DNA from: JAPPHY01 sp965247535
GTDB lineage: Bacteria; Chloroflexota; Dehalococcoidia; Lucifugimonadales; UBA2985
DNA: 64,000 nt
Reading direction: 5' to 3'
Assembly: GCA_965247535.1 (NCBI GenBank)
Contig: OZ252018.1
Coordinates: 1,426,001-1,490,000 of the forward strand
The notes below the pieces were generated by a model. It searched no databases. It saw only the letters and a program-made list of their open reading frames with translations, and was not told the origin of the DNA. Below are positions 9,801-17,150 of the stretch, in pieces; the stretch's first letter is position 1; every line of letters starts with the position of its first letter. Made by a program: the position numbers and the translations under genes.

Positions 9801-9993
9801 GGACGAGACGGGAGACGTGCAGCTCATCCTGTGGCAGAAGGTCTTCGCCAGGCACCGCCGGGAGCTCAGGGGCAGCGTGCTCCTGGCAAAGGGGGTGGTG
9901 TCCCGGTGGGACGGCACCACAAACATCGTCGCCTCGGAGCTGCGGAGGGTGAACGTCGGCGTGTCCATGCCCGACGGCCACGACTGGCATTGA
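6847..9993 (+). CDS. dnaE2: Error-prone DNA polymerase III alpha subunit DnaE2/ImuC
   Basis: A C-family polymerase of 1048 residues, the length of DnaE2 rather than replicative DnaE. It starts with a PHP domain (ELHAKSFYSF, where the usual second His of LHxHS is Lys). The palm follows, with the catalytic PDIDLDFP motif, then a helix-hairpin-helix region and a C-terminal OB fold (REVVIAGWPVV through DVQLILWQKVF). It performs translesion synthesis with ImuB, encoded 17 bases upstream. GTG 6847 has GAGG 12 bases before it. GTG 6829, overlapping the imuB stop, is an alternative start six codons longer. The LHxHS change suggests the PHP domain may be metal-poor, as in many DnaE2 proteins. Confidence 0.88.
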   Translation: MTGGYVELHAKSFYSFGMGASHVHEMLSRAAELGYPALALTDVNLCGALEFARLAGSLGIQPLTGGELTMLDGARLVMLARTREGYANISRLFTLASSVDRRKPRLDPALLREYAAGVVLLTGGRGGPLARLLSEGRREDARALLADYLDWYGEGSVYVELQHNFLQGDTERNRESARLAKEAGVPVVATNDALYHSLERYRLQHALVAAGLNTTIDQALPSINPNHHLHLKPPEQMARLFRDCPEAVANTLRITEQCSFNLATDLGYTLPDPAVPDGYTADSYLRRLCTEAAMRRYGGISGRVEERLEEEFSLIARHNIAGFLLLYREIALIAQGIMEDRGLVHPETPLEERPPGRGRGSSVALLTGYLIGISHVDPLRWDLTLERFISEDTSVLPDIDLDFPRVLRDELIQRVHRRFGPDHAVLAGAIATYSAKGIIQDLGKALGLPKDDLRLLSRQIHSHDGADLREEMLGLPAFRERVDAPGWRDLLEMAPQLMHAPRSLGQHVGGMVLSHSPISGMVPVREGAMPGRYIMDWNKDSVADANFAKIDLLSLPVLDQLEEALDLVEQRDGRRPDLARVDPEDANVYDIINEGRSKGVFLLQSPAQLKMAQRLRSRCPLDLAYQVALIRPGVGVQGSSVSQFVERYRHGASWEYDHPLERRALERGCGIIVWQEQVVQLIMDVAGMTAAQADEVRRAFARPNAGHLIAMHRQRFIDGALGNGVPEEVALKIFDKINGHYMFPESHSHAFAVTAYQAAWLKRYHPLEFFVTLVNNQPMGFYPMETIKEDARRFGVTFLNPCVNRSQPRCTPDGGYLLLGLGIIKDVGEESARAMVDERERHGLYVTPADLVRRTGLKPQAVLSLAMAGAFDSLNPNRREALWEAGLSARPTRSGQRAFPVSVEDGVPDLADFTAFERMAGEYRVMSIYPSGHLMDFVRPGLSDGVLPAAAVEDADEGREVVIAGWPVVRQHPRGRSGTVFVTIEDETGDVQLILWQKVFARHRRELRGSVLLAKGVVSRWDGTTNIVASELRRVNVGVSMPDGHDWH

Positions 9994-10282
9994 AGAGAGA
10001 TAAGACTGGAAAGGACACGACAGCGTCGTCCAAGTGATGAGAACAGCCCTTGGAATGGATAATTCGAGGGAATGCCGGAGAGAGTCCATACAGAGGCAGA
10101 AAAACTAAATCAGCATTGCTATAGAGCGGGCGACGCGACGGCGGCAGGATCGAGGCTCCTGAGACGTTAGTTGCGGTGGTAAGGCCGGCAGGGAAAGCGC
10201 CTGCCCGCAGGAACTATTGGCCGCCGAGCACATCAAGGGGCGGGTTCGATGCAATTGGCTATTCGGCCCAGATCCAGTCATT
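9994..10282. other. Intergenic, no gene recognised
   Basis: Between dnaE2 and the transposase remnant there is no supported gene, no strong hairpin with a T-run and no recognisable RNA. The frame of the transposase tail stays open back to about 10190, but that part does not resemble a transposase, so the homologous piece probably starts near 10283. Confidence 0.3.
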
Positions 10283-10393
10283 CCCTCAGTCCTAGAGGGC
10301 TGGCGGCGGGACTTCAATGAGGTCAGACCCCGCAGCTCATTGATGGGCAGGTCGCCAAAGGAGTATGCTGAAGCGGAAGCTGCGCTCTACTAG
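10283..10393 (+). pseudogene. 3' remnant of an IS3-type (integrase core) transposase
   Basis: The plus strand reads EGWRRDFNEVRPRSSLMG followed by RSPKEYAEAEAAL and TAG at 10391-10393. This is the C-terminal end of an rve-type transposase, where the family has (W)RxDYNxxRPHSSLGxxTPxEF. No catalytic D-D-E residues, start codon or terminal inverted repeats were found nearby, so only the tail remains. It lies upstream of the tungstate transporter and marks past insertion activity. Confidence 0.55.
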
Positions 10394-10583
10394 CCTCCGA
10401 TACAAATAACGGGGTAAGGTCACTGCGACTCTGAGTCTACAGCTTAGCAGCATGTCACGTCTTCGATGACATTGCTTTCAATCAATGCGCAGATTTCCCA
10501 GGTCCAGTTTCCAGCGAGTGCTGCCTCCTCTTCCATGGCCTATAGCGACAACCGGTCAACCAGCTCGACTCCTTCAACCCGCG

Positions 10584-10612
10584 TTGTGCCCTACCCGCTT
10601 GTCAGTTACAAT
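10584..10612 (+). promoter_or_regulatory. Candidate tupABC promoter
   Basis: TTGTGC (10584-10589) and TACAAT (10607-10612) are separated by 17 bases, giving a start near 10619 and an untranslated leader of about 180 bases before tupA. The leader contains a small hairpin, CTCCC-TACGCACT-GGGAG, near its 5' end. A leader this long before a tungstate transporter is a plausible place for a metal-cofactor riboswitch, but I could not recognise the Moco-motif consensus by eye. Confidence 0.4.
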
Positions 10613-10800
10613 ACCGCAGGAGCCGATTTGGTCATGCTCCCTACGCACTGGGAGTAGCGTGGCGAATCGCTGGTGCGGAATAGGCTGTGGGATTCTAGAC
10701 CCGTTTACTCCAGATACGCGTACGAACCAAGGCTGGTACGGAAGTCAATCTCTCCGCCGTCCCCGTAGCTCTTCCGCCGGCTCGAACCAACAGGAGACCC

Positions 10801-11823
10801 TTGCACACCGCTGACGCATCATTGAGCGCCCACCACACGCCCTCTGGCCATCGCCGCGACCGCGGAGTCTTGCGACTCGCGCCGGCGTGGGTCGCCGCTC
10901 TCCTGGCGGTGGCTATTGCGACACTTGCGGCCTGCTCGCCCGCGGGTGTGGCGCCCGGCGCCGTCGACGTCGAACGGCTCAGGCTCGCAACCACGACGAG
11001 CATGTACCACATCGGCCTGTGGGACGTGCTGGAACCCATCTTCGAGAAGGAGCACGACGTTGACCTGCTCGTGCTCACGGGCGGCACTGGCCAGGCCATC
11101 GAGGCAGGCAAACGTGGGGACGTGGACGTGCTCACGCTGCACGACGAGGCTCGCGAGCTGGCATTCGTTGCAGAGGGCCACGGCGTCGCCCGGCACGCCA
11201 TCGCCTACAACAGCTTCATCATTGTGGGGCCGGAAAGCGACCCCGCCGGCATCCGCGGCATGGAGCCGGAGGCCGCTCTGGTGCGCATCATGCAGCGCGG
11301 TCTGGCAGAGCCCGACAGCATAAGGTTCGTGTCCAGGGGCGACGGCTCCGGCACCCACTCGCGCGAGATGCTCCTGTGGAGCCAGGCCGGGCAGGACTAC
11401 GGGGCGGTCAGATCCTCCGGCCCGTGGTACCAGGAGGCCGGCGCCGGCATGGGGGCCGTCCTGACGATGGCCTACGAGAAGTCCGCCTATGCGCTGGCCG
11501 TGAGCAGCACCTACGAAGCCTCCAGGTTCAATCACTTCAGGCAGTGGCAGGCGCTCGTGCCCCTAGTCGATCGGGGAGACGCGCTGCTCAATCTCTACTC
11601 GGCCATCGCGGTCAGCCCTGACCGGCACCCCGCCGTAAACTACGACATGGCCTCCGAGCTCATCAGGTTCCTGACGTCCGACCAGGTCCAAGACATGATA
11701 CGATGGTACGGTTGGTGCGACTATAGAAGCCCACTTCTGGTGCCGGCCAGGGACTGGAATCCGGCAGGCGACGCGCCCTGGAACCCCACCTATCCTGACC
11801 GGCAAGTCGCCAGCTGCCCATAG
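10801..11823 (+). CDS. tupA: Tungstate ABC transporter substrate-binding lipoprotein TupA
   Basis: A 340-residue extracellular binding protein. A signal peptide with lipobox (ATLAAC, Cys near residue 45) is followed by LATTTSMYHIGLWD, which contains the TTTS oxyanion-binding motif of TupA, and by GDGSGTHSREMLLW. These two motifs are typical of tungstate-specific rather than molybdate (ModA) binding proteins. TTG 10801 has AGGAG four bases upstream; TTG 10870 would start right at the signal peptide and is an alternative. tupB and tupC follow directly. Tungstate or molybdate uptake would supply molybdopterin enzymes such as the nitrate reductase at the left of the window. Confidence 0.88.
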   Translation: MHTADASLSAHHTPSGHRRDRGVLRLAPAWVAALLAVAIATLAACSPAGVAPGAVDVERLRLATTTSMYHIGLWDVLEPIFEKEHDVDLLVLTGGTGQAIEAGKRGDVDVLTLHDEARELAFVAEGHGVARHAIAYNSFIIVGPESDPAGIRGMEPEAALVRIMQRGLAEPDSIRFVSRGDGSGTHSREMLLWSQAGQDYGAVRSSGPWYQEAGAGMGAVLTMAYEKSAYALAVSSTYEASRFNHFRQWQALVPLVDRGDALLNLYSAIAVSPDRHPAVNYDMASELIRFLTSDQVQDMIRWYGWCDYRSPLLVPARDWNPAGDAPWNPTYPDRQVASCP

Positions 11824-11836
11824 GAGTAGACCGCAC

Positions 11837-12532
11837 TTGGAACTGGTCCTGGACAGCCTGCAATCAGCCCTGCTTCTCATAGTGTACCTGGATCGGGACG
11901 TGCTCGCCATCACCGGCAGGACGCTGGCCATTGCCGCCACCTCGACCGTCATTGCCGCCCTGATATTCATACCCGCGGGTAGCCTCATCCACTTCCACAG
12001 CTTCCGCGGCAAGGCGATGCTGGTGAACGTCATCCAGACGCTGTTCAGCATGCCGACCGTCTTCGTAGGGCTGCTGGTGTTCATCACGCTCTCGCGAGAC
12101 GGGCCGCTCGGTGGGCTGGGCCTGCTCTTCTCCCCCGCGGCCATCGTGGTGGGCCACGTGCTGCTCATATCGCCCATCATGGCCGGGCTGACCATCTCCG
12201 CCCTTCGCGGCGTGGCCCCGGAGATACGCGACACCGCAGTTTCGCTGGGGGCAGGCCGGACGCAGGCAATCGTCACCATAGTCAGGGAGGCGAGGTACGG
12301 CGTGTCGACTGCCGTGCTCATGGGGTTCGGGCGCGCCCTCTCCGAGATAGGACTGGCCATCATGGTCGGTGGCAACATCCGCGGCTACACTCGCACACTC
12401 ACAACCGCAATGTCACTGGAGACGTCCATCGGCAACTTCGAGCTGGCGATGGCGCTGGGCATCATCCTGGTGTCGCTGGCGCTCACCGTCAACATCCTGG
12501 TGGGCCGATTCCAACACAGGCAGCAGCGATGA
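11837..12532 (+). CDS. tupB: Tungstate ABC transporter permease TupB
   Basis: A 231-residue inner-membrane permease with about five or six hydrophobic segments and the EAA-type loop (GVAPEIRDTAVSLGAGRTQAI) that contacts the ATPase. The TTG start at 11837 follows TAGGAG, which overlaps the tupA stop. The stop overlaps the tupC start as ATGA, indicating translational coupling. It forms the channel of the TupABC importer. Length is normal for the family. Confidence 0.87.
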   Translation: MELVLDSLQSALLLIVYLDRDVLAITGRTLAIAATSTVIAALIFIPAGSLIHFHSFRGKAMLVNVIQTLFSMPTVFVGLLVFITLSRDGPLGGLGLLFSPAAIVVGHVLLISPIMAGLTISALRGVAPEIRDTAVSLGAGRTQAIVTIVREARYGVSTAVLMGFGRALSEIGLAIMVGGNIRGYTRTLTTAMSLETSIGNFELAMALGIILVSLALTVNILVGRFQHRQQR

Positions 12533-13599
12533 TCACGATACAGGGCCTCACCAAGCAGTACGACGGCCACGCCGCCCTCCGCGACATCAACCTGGACGTG
12601 CCCGAAGGCAGCGTCACGGCCATCATCGGCCCGAGCGGGTCGGGCAAGACCACCCTGCTGCGGCTGCTCGACCTGCTTGAGCAGCCGGACGCGGGGTCGA
12701 TCGCTTTCGATGGCGCAGAGGCGCCGTCGACCGAGGCGGCGCGCATCGCGATGCGCCGGCAGATAGGCATCGTATTCCAGAAGCCCATGGCATTCAGCGG
12801 CAGCGTGTTCGACAACGTGTCCTATGGCCTGCGGGTGCGAGGCCACGAGCGGGGCGCGATTCGCGAGCGCGTGGGCCGCGCCCTGGAGACCGTGGACCTG
12901 GCCGGATTCGAGAGCCGCAACGCGCGCACCCTCTCCGGCGGTGAGATTCAGCGTGTGGCGCTGGCGCGCACCATGGTCACCGAGCCTCGCCTGCTCCTGC
13001 TCGACGAGCCGACGGCCAACCTGGACCCGGTCTCCACGACGAGGGTCGAGGAGCTCATCGGTCGCGTCATCGACGAGCTGCAGACCACCGTCGTCATGGC
13101 CACTCACGACATGGCGCAGGGCCAGCGCCTAGCCGACCGCATAGGCGTGCTGATCGGCGGCTCAATGCTGCAGGTGGGCAACCCCAGCGAGGTGTTTAAC
13201 CTGCCGAGCAGCGTACACGTCGCCCGGTTCGTCGGCGTGGAGAACCTGCTGGAGGGTACCGTCGAGTCCGGCGAGGCGGGCATGGTGAACGTGCGCGTTG
13301 GCGTCCACCTCGTGGAGGGCGTGTCCGAGCTGGAGCCCGGCGTGCCGGTCATCGCGTGCGTTAGGCCGGAGGAAGTGGTGCTGGCGCTCACTCAGGCCCC
13401 GACGAGCGCACGGAACGCCTTCCCGGGCGTCATCGCAGCCACGGCGTCGATGGGACCGCTGGTACGCGTGGTGGTCGACTGCGGCTTTCCGCTGGTGGCG
13501 CTGGTCACGGCCAGATCGGCGCAGGAGATGGGATTGTCGGCCGGCGCGCAGGTGAGCGCGTCGTTCAAGGCCACGGGCATGCACATAGTGACGCGGTGA
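12529..13599 (+). CDS. tupC: Tungstate ABC transporter ATPase TupC
   Basis: A 356-residue ATPase. Walker A is GPSGSGKTT, the signature is LSGGEIQRVALARTM, and Walker B is LLLLDEPTANLD. A C-terminal extension of about 120 residues looks like a MOP/TOBE-type oxyanion-sensing domain, as in ModC, suggesting feedback by intracellular oxyanion. It starts with ATG inside the tupB stop (ATGA) and closes the operon. The transported ion (tungstate versus molybdate) is inferred from TupA. Confidence 0.88.
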   Translation: MITIQGLTKQYDGHAALRDINLDVPEGSVTAIIGPSGSGKTTLLRLLDLLEQPDAGSIAFDGAEAPSTEAARIAMRRQIGIVFQKPMAFSGSVFDNVSYGLRVRGHERGAIRERVGRALETVDLAGFESRNARTLSGGEIQRVALARTMVTEPRLLLLDEPTANLDPVSTTRVEELIGRVIDELQTTVVMATHDMAQGQRLADRIGVLIGGSMLQVGNPSEVFNLPSSVHVARFVGVENLLEGTVESGEAGMVNVRVGVHLVEGVSELEPGVPVIACVRPEEVVLALTQAPTSARNAFPGVIAATASMGPLVRVVVDCGFPLVALVTARSAQEMGLSAGAQVSASFKATGMHIVTR

Positions 13600-13600
13600 T

Positions 13601-13622
13601 GGGGGGAGGTGGGCCGCCCCCC
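13601..13622 (+). terminator. Possible weak terminator after tupC
   Basis: GGGGGG (13601-13606) can pair with CCCCCC (13617-13622) across a 10-base loop, right after the tupC stop. There is no T-run, so termination is uncertain. Confidence 0.25.
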
Positions 13623-13780
13623 TCGTTGCCGCCCGGCTCTACGTTGCAGTCGCGCTTCAGCAGGGCCATCACTCGCTCTCCGTAGCCGGTTGAGCAGTAC
13701 CCGTCTGTATGGCATGGGCGAAAGTGCGCCAGCGTCGGACGGACGACACTCAGCCGGCCATTACAACTTCCTTAATTCCG

Positions 13781-13809
13781 TTGACAACGCCTCTTCTTGA
13801 GAGTAGTCT
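13781..13809 (+). promoter_or_regulatory. Promoter of the collagen-like lipoprotein gene
   Basis: A consensus TTGACA (13781-13786), a 17-base spacer and TAGTCT (13804-13809). It predicts a start near 13816 and a 25-base leader ending in GGGAGG before the TTG start at 13841. Confidence 0.6.
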
Positions 13810-13840
13810 CCCCAAATCTTCGAAAGTCGGGAGGTTTGAT

Positions 13841-14665
13841 TTGAGCATTGAGGAAAATTCGTTTAGGGCGGTGAGAGGCGTCGCTGCGCGGCTATGGTTT
13901 GTGGCGCTTATCACTGCCGGAGTGTTTCTTGTTGCGGCGTGCTCCGGGGCAGCCGGGCCGCAGGGACCTCAAGGCCCGCAGGGTCCTGAAGGTCCACAGG
14001 GACCCGAAGGCCCACAGGGACCCGCAGCTTCCACTGACATGATGATGCCACACGGCGATCAGTTCCAGGTATCGTTGACCTTCACCAACCTGTCGCGTGG
14101 GCAGATCCTGTCCCCGGTCTTCATTGCAAGGCATGGCCAGGATGCCGGGCCTCTGTACACTCTCGGCCAGGCGGCAAGCGACTCCTTGGCCATGATGGCC
14201 GAGGACGCCGATGCGTCCGGCCTGTTGGCGGGCTGGTCGCCCGATGGCAACGACAGCATCAGCGAGGCGATGGTGGTGGCCCTCAACGAAGGGCCGATCC
14301 CGCCTGGGGCCACGGTTACAGCGGACTTTGAGGTCACCGACGGCAACTACATGGTGTCCCTGGTCAGCATGCTCGTGACCACAAACGACGCCTTTGTTGG
14401 CGCAAGCGGACTTGACGTATCAACGTCGCGCACCATCAACCTGGTCGCCTACGACGCGGGCAGCGAGGCCAACAGCGAGAGCTGCGACTACATCCCCGGC
14501 CCGCCCTGCGGCAACCCCGCCGAGGACGACGCTGAGTCCGAGGGCTTCATTTACGTCCACGCGGGCATTCACGGGGGAGAGGGCTCAGACCTGAACCCTG
14601 CCATGCACGACTGGCGAAACCCGGTGGCCCGCCTGACCATCGCGGTCAATGAGCTCGGCAACTAG
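13841..14665 (+). CDS. Secreted lipoprotein with collagen-like repeats and a Spondin_N-type domain
   Basis: A 274-residue protein. A signal peptide ends in a lipobox (VFLVAAC), followed by a short Gly-Pro-Gln/Glu repeat tract (GPQGPQGPQGPEGPQ and similar, about eight triplets) that would form a flexible or triple-helical stalk. The rest resembles the Spondin_N domain: FTNLSRGQILSPVFIARHGQ, GQAASDSLAMMAEDAD, and a late HAGIHGGEGSDLNP. Such proteins are exported and lipid-anchored; function is unknown beyond likely surface binding. TTG 13841 was chosen for the GGGAGG six bases upstream and the promoter just before it. The longer in-frame reading upstream has no support. Confidence 0.75.
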   Translation: MSIEENSFRAVRGVAARLWFVALITAGVFLVAACSGAAGPQGPQGPQGPEGPQGPEGPQGPAASTDMMMPHGDQFQVSLTFTNLSRGQILSPVFIARHGQDAGPLYTLGQAASDSLAMMAEDADASGLLAGWSPDGNDSISEAMVVALNEGPIPPGATVTADFEVTDGNYMVSLVSMLVTTNDAFVGASGLDVSTSRTINLVAYDAGSEANSESCDYIPGPPCGNPAEDDAESEGFIYVHAGIHGGEGSDLNPAMHDWRNPVARLTIAVNELGN

Positions 14666-14694
14666 AACCGGCTTGTAGACGCCGGGCACGTACT

Positions 14695-14735
14695 GCGCTT
14701 GCCTCCCCACCGCGCCGCGATGGGGAGGCAAGCGC
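14695..14735. terminator. Perfect 15-bp inverted repeat, terminator-like
   Basis: GCGCTTGCCTCCCCA (14695-14709) and its exact complement (14721-14735) enclose an 11-base loop, 29 bases after the lipoprotein stop. No T-run follows on either strand, so it may act as a bidirectional transcript end or a processing/stabilising hairpin. Confidence 0.55.
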
Positions 14736-14812
14736 CGCTTATACGAAAGCAGGTCTGCCTGTCGGCGGCCTCTGACCGCGCTGAAGCAAGAACCGCCACC
14801 CCTCTACGATTC

Positions 14813-14860
14813 TGATCCCTTCGACTGCGCTCAGGGTAAACTGGGTGAGGAATCCGGAGC
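14813..14860. repeat. Suspected dispersed intergenic repeat
   Basis: The segment containing CCCTTCGACTGCGCTCAGGG resembles short dispersed elements I recall from intergenic regions of Chloroflexi-type genomes. Only one copy was seen in this window, so its repeat nature is recalled, not shown here. Confidence 0.3.
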
Positions 14861-14992
14861 CTCTGACCACTCGTGCTTGTCCCGGTCTCCGAACACCACC
14901 AGGTTGCCCTCGTCGTCCCAGACGCGCCTCAGCAGGTCAATCACCCGCTCCTTGTCGGCACGGTAACGCTGGATGTGGGGATAGCTGGGCAT
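14831..14992 (-). CDS. Small hypothetical ORF, possibly a truncated gene
   Basis: A 53-codon frame from ATG 14992 reads MPSYPHIQRYRADKERVIDL and continues RRVWDDEGNLVVFGDRDKHEW before ending inside a repeat-like sequence. Amino-acid composition and codon choice look like a real protein, but there is no Shine-Dalgarno sequence and no recognised family. The last 11 codons fall in the suspected intergenic repeat (14813-14860), which suggests that a longer gene was truncated there. Confidence is low. Confidence 0.35.
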   Translation of the reverse strand: MPSYPHIQRYRADKERVIDLLRRVWDDEGNLVVFGDRDKHEWSEAPDSSPSLP

Positions 14993-15101
14993 GGGTAGAA
15001 CATATACCATCGCCAGGCGTCAAGTCACCCTCGTCCTTACAACGGTGTCCTCAACACGTCTTGGTGATGCAACTGAGGTTGGAGCACCAATCCCCTCCCG
15101 C

Positions 15102-16358
15102 TCATTGTGCTGCTGCCTGCTGGTGAGCGGTTCCGACCAGCACCTGAAGACGTGATGCAAATACTCCGCTGTATCCCTTCTTTCGGGAATCGTGAGGATC
15201 CATGTTGTCTATGCTGGATATCTCATACCCCCTATGTCCCGACTTGGCCGTGATGATCAATTCACCGCCTTTCAACGCGACGCCATCTATCCCATCGTAA
15301 GACAACTGGCTGACATTCTGCTCCAGCAGGCCGTTGCTCACCAACAGGAGCCGGCGACCGGTGGCGGCTATGATGCCTCCGTAGAGTTCCTCATTCGCGC
15401 CCATCTCCCCGTAATCGCCCCATGCCAGGGCTTCAATATGCTCGTCGTCATCCATGATTTCTACGAGCTTGCGGCGCTCGCCGTCATGGTTTTTCCTATG
15501 GTTCCAAAGCGGGTGTTGCAGCTTCCATTCTGCGGAAATCCTGGCCTCCGCAGACACCCGCCGCGCCGCAGTGCCAACATGCTCCCTCATCAGCTTTGCA
15601 AACTGGGTTGCGTCGCCTTCCTCCCGGAACTCTAGGGCGCGGACCTCAGCGTCGACGTCTACGAACCGGACGCTCGTCCCTCCCCAGTACTCCACTGACA
15701 GGATGCTTCCGTGAGGGCTGCCTGCCCGCTCGCGTTCATAATTAAACCCCAGAGTGCAGAACAGGATGCGCCGGTCGGTCGCCACGGCTAAGGCCTCAGA
15801 ATTCATAAGAGATGTCGTATTGATTTGATAACTACCGCCGCCCCCATGGGTGTTATCCCCCGCTTCATACACCTTTTGCTCGCCCACCGTGCAATTTGCC
15901 CAATTGTCAATGCGTTCCTCGCCCATCAGAATGCTCGACAACCTGTCCTCCAGGAACGCTGCATCGGCGTGCAAGCGGCCCCGGATGTAATCGGCCAACT
16001 TGGCGGTGCCTGGTTCCAGGGTGATCGAGTAGTCTTGCCTAGGCGCTACGACGGTCAGTGTGCCCGGCCCCTGCTCCCTTACTTCCCGGATAGCGAGGTA
16101 CGGGATTAGTTCTACGTTCTTGCTGAGGCGGCCGCGGTTGAGCAAAACTAGCCCCCGCTCCGTGGCGACGACGATGCCCCGGTCATGGTTCCCGTTGTCG
16201 CTGCCCCAACTACATCCAAAAAGGTGATCGACGTTGTCACCCTCCACGATGGCGTCGTAGAGCATTCCGCGCTCGCCCTTGAAGTCGTCGCGTCCCCAGC
16301 CCGGTTGCAACATTTGCCAACGCCTATCTATGTTGTCTCTAGTTGCCTTGCTGGCCAA
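15102..16358 (-). CDS. Hypothetical protein with three PH-like (YokE-type) repeats
   Basis: A 418-residue cytoplasmic protein without signal peptide or membrane segments. Three repeats share the strand pattern of small bacterial PH-like domains: DRGIVVATERGLVLLNRGRL, SEALAVATDRRILFCTLGF, and GGIIAATGRRLLLVSNGLLE. Each is followed by a strand such as IPYLAIREV or LSYDGIDGV. This is the layout of the YokE/bPH_3 family, seen here in triplicate. The TTG at 16358 was chosen over an upstream in-frame GTG (16412) because GGAGG lies eight bases before it. Codon use appears less GC-rich than in the neighbouring pyr operon, so it may have been acquired. Function is unknown. Confidence 0.6.
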   Translation of the reverse strand: MASKATRDNIDRRWQMLQPGWGRDDFKGERGMLYDAIVEGDNVDHLFGCSWGSDNGNHDRGIVVATERGLVLLNRGRLSKNVELIPYLAIREVREQGPGTLTVVAPRQDYSITLEPGTAKLADYIRGRLHADAAFLEDRLSSILMGEERIDNWANCTVGEQKVYEAGDNTHGGGGSYQINTTSLMNSEALAVATDRRILFCTLGFNYERERAGSPHGSILSVEYWGGTSVRFVDVDAEVRALEFREEGDATQFAKLMREHVGTAARRVSAEARISAEWKLQHPLWNHRKNHDGERRKLVEIMDDDEHIEALAWGDYGEMGANEELYGGIIAATGRRLLLVSNGLLEQNVSQLSYDGIDGVALKGGELIITAKSGHRGYEISSIDNMDPHDSRKKGYSGVFASRLQVLVGTAHQQAAAQ

Positions 16359-16639
16359 GGGTGTTTCCTCCAACTCTCCAGGGTGAGGTGAGCACCAGTA
16401 TAGAGCCACCATTGATATAGATTCCAGTCCCTGGGATAGGATTCCGAGACGTGGGTCGAGTTGCCGTGTGTAAGCGCGGCTTCATGGAACCCATATACAG
16501 CCCAAGCGGGCAGGCACTTCAAGCGAGGCTGGATCAACAAGAGCAAGAGAAGCAGCCGCGCTATGCTTCTGGACGGGGCCAAGGGTCGGCAGACGTGTTC
16601 GGCAACGGCCCAACAACGGCCCGCCGCTACCGCCCGCGC

Positions 16640-16946
16640 CTACTCCTCGACGAGGTACTCGTCGCGGCGGCGAATGCTGTAGCCTGACGGCCCGTGCAGC
16701 AGGCTCTCGACCGCCGCTCGCGCCGTTTCCAGCGACGTGAAGCACGGGATCCGGCGCTCCACAGCAGCCCGCCCTATCTCGAACCCGTCCTGCAGGTTCG
16801 CACGCTCGCCCGTCACGGTGTTCACAACCGCCTGCACCGTCCCGTCCATCATGATGTCCATCACGTTGGGGTGGTCCTCGCTCAGCTTCTTCGTTATCAT
16901 CGTCACCGGCAGACCCAGTCCCTCGACCAGCCCCGCCGTGCCTTCC
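16640..16946 (-). pseudogene. Duplicated 3' end of carB (MGS-like domain fragment)
   Basis: These 307 bases align without gaps to the last 307 bases of the intact carB (19166-19472). By eye they differ at about 36 positions (roughly 88% identity). The reading frame is open from EGTAGLVEGLGLPVTMITKK to RRRDEYLVEE and the stop, so it encodes most of the allosteric MGS-like domain without the catalytic parts and without its own start. It cannot make a carbamoyl-phosphate synthetase. The divergence suggests it came from a related genome rather than from a recent local copy. It ends sharply next to a transposase remnant at about 16950. Confidence 0.85.
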
Positions 16947-16951
16947 AAGGT

Positions 16952-17038
16952 CAGGGCTACAAGACACCAGATCAGTTCTATCAACACTGGCTCAATACTA
17001 ATGCCACACGAAAGGAGGTCTTGTGCAATATGACGTGA
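16952..17038 (+). pseudogene. 3' remnant of an integrase-core transposase
   Basis: The plus strand reads QGYKTPDQFYQHWLNTNATR and KEVLCNMT followed by TGA. The GYKTPDQFY motif is the C-terminal end of rve-type (IS3/IS481-like) transposases, where ALGYxTPxEFY is typical. The remnant begins within about six bases of the duplicated carB end, so an insertion sequence probably mediated or followed the rearrangement. No start, catalytic residues or inverted repeats remain. Confidence 0.55.
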
Positions 17039-17150
17039 TCCCATACAGCTGGCTGGCAATTCCAGGAATCTCTGTTATCATGATATAGTTCATTTGTAGC
17101 TCAGGATCCCCGGGAAGCTTACAGAGATTCTGGACCGAGAGGAGGTCCCC

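Noticed and set aside
10466..10657. 63-codon frame upstream of tupA
   Set aside because: No Shine-Dalgarno sequence and no recognisable motif, and the candidate tup promoter lies inside it.
16413..16639. Possible gene between the PH-repeat protein and the carB fragment
   Set aside because: Frames here are short, lack ribosome-binding sites and show no family motif; nothing else was recognised.
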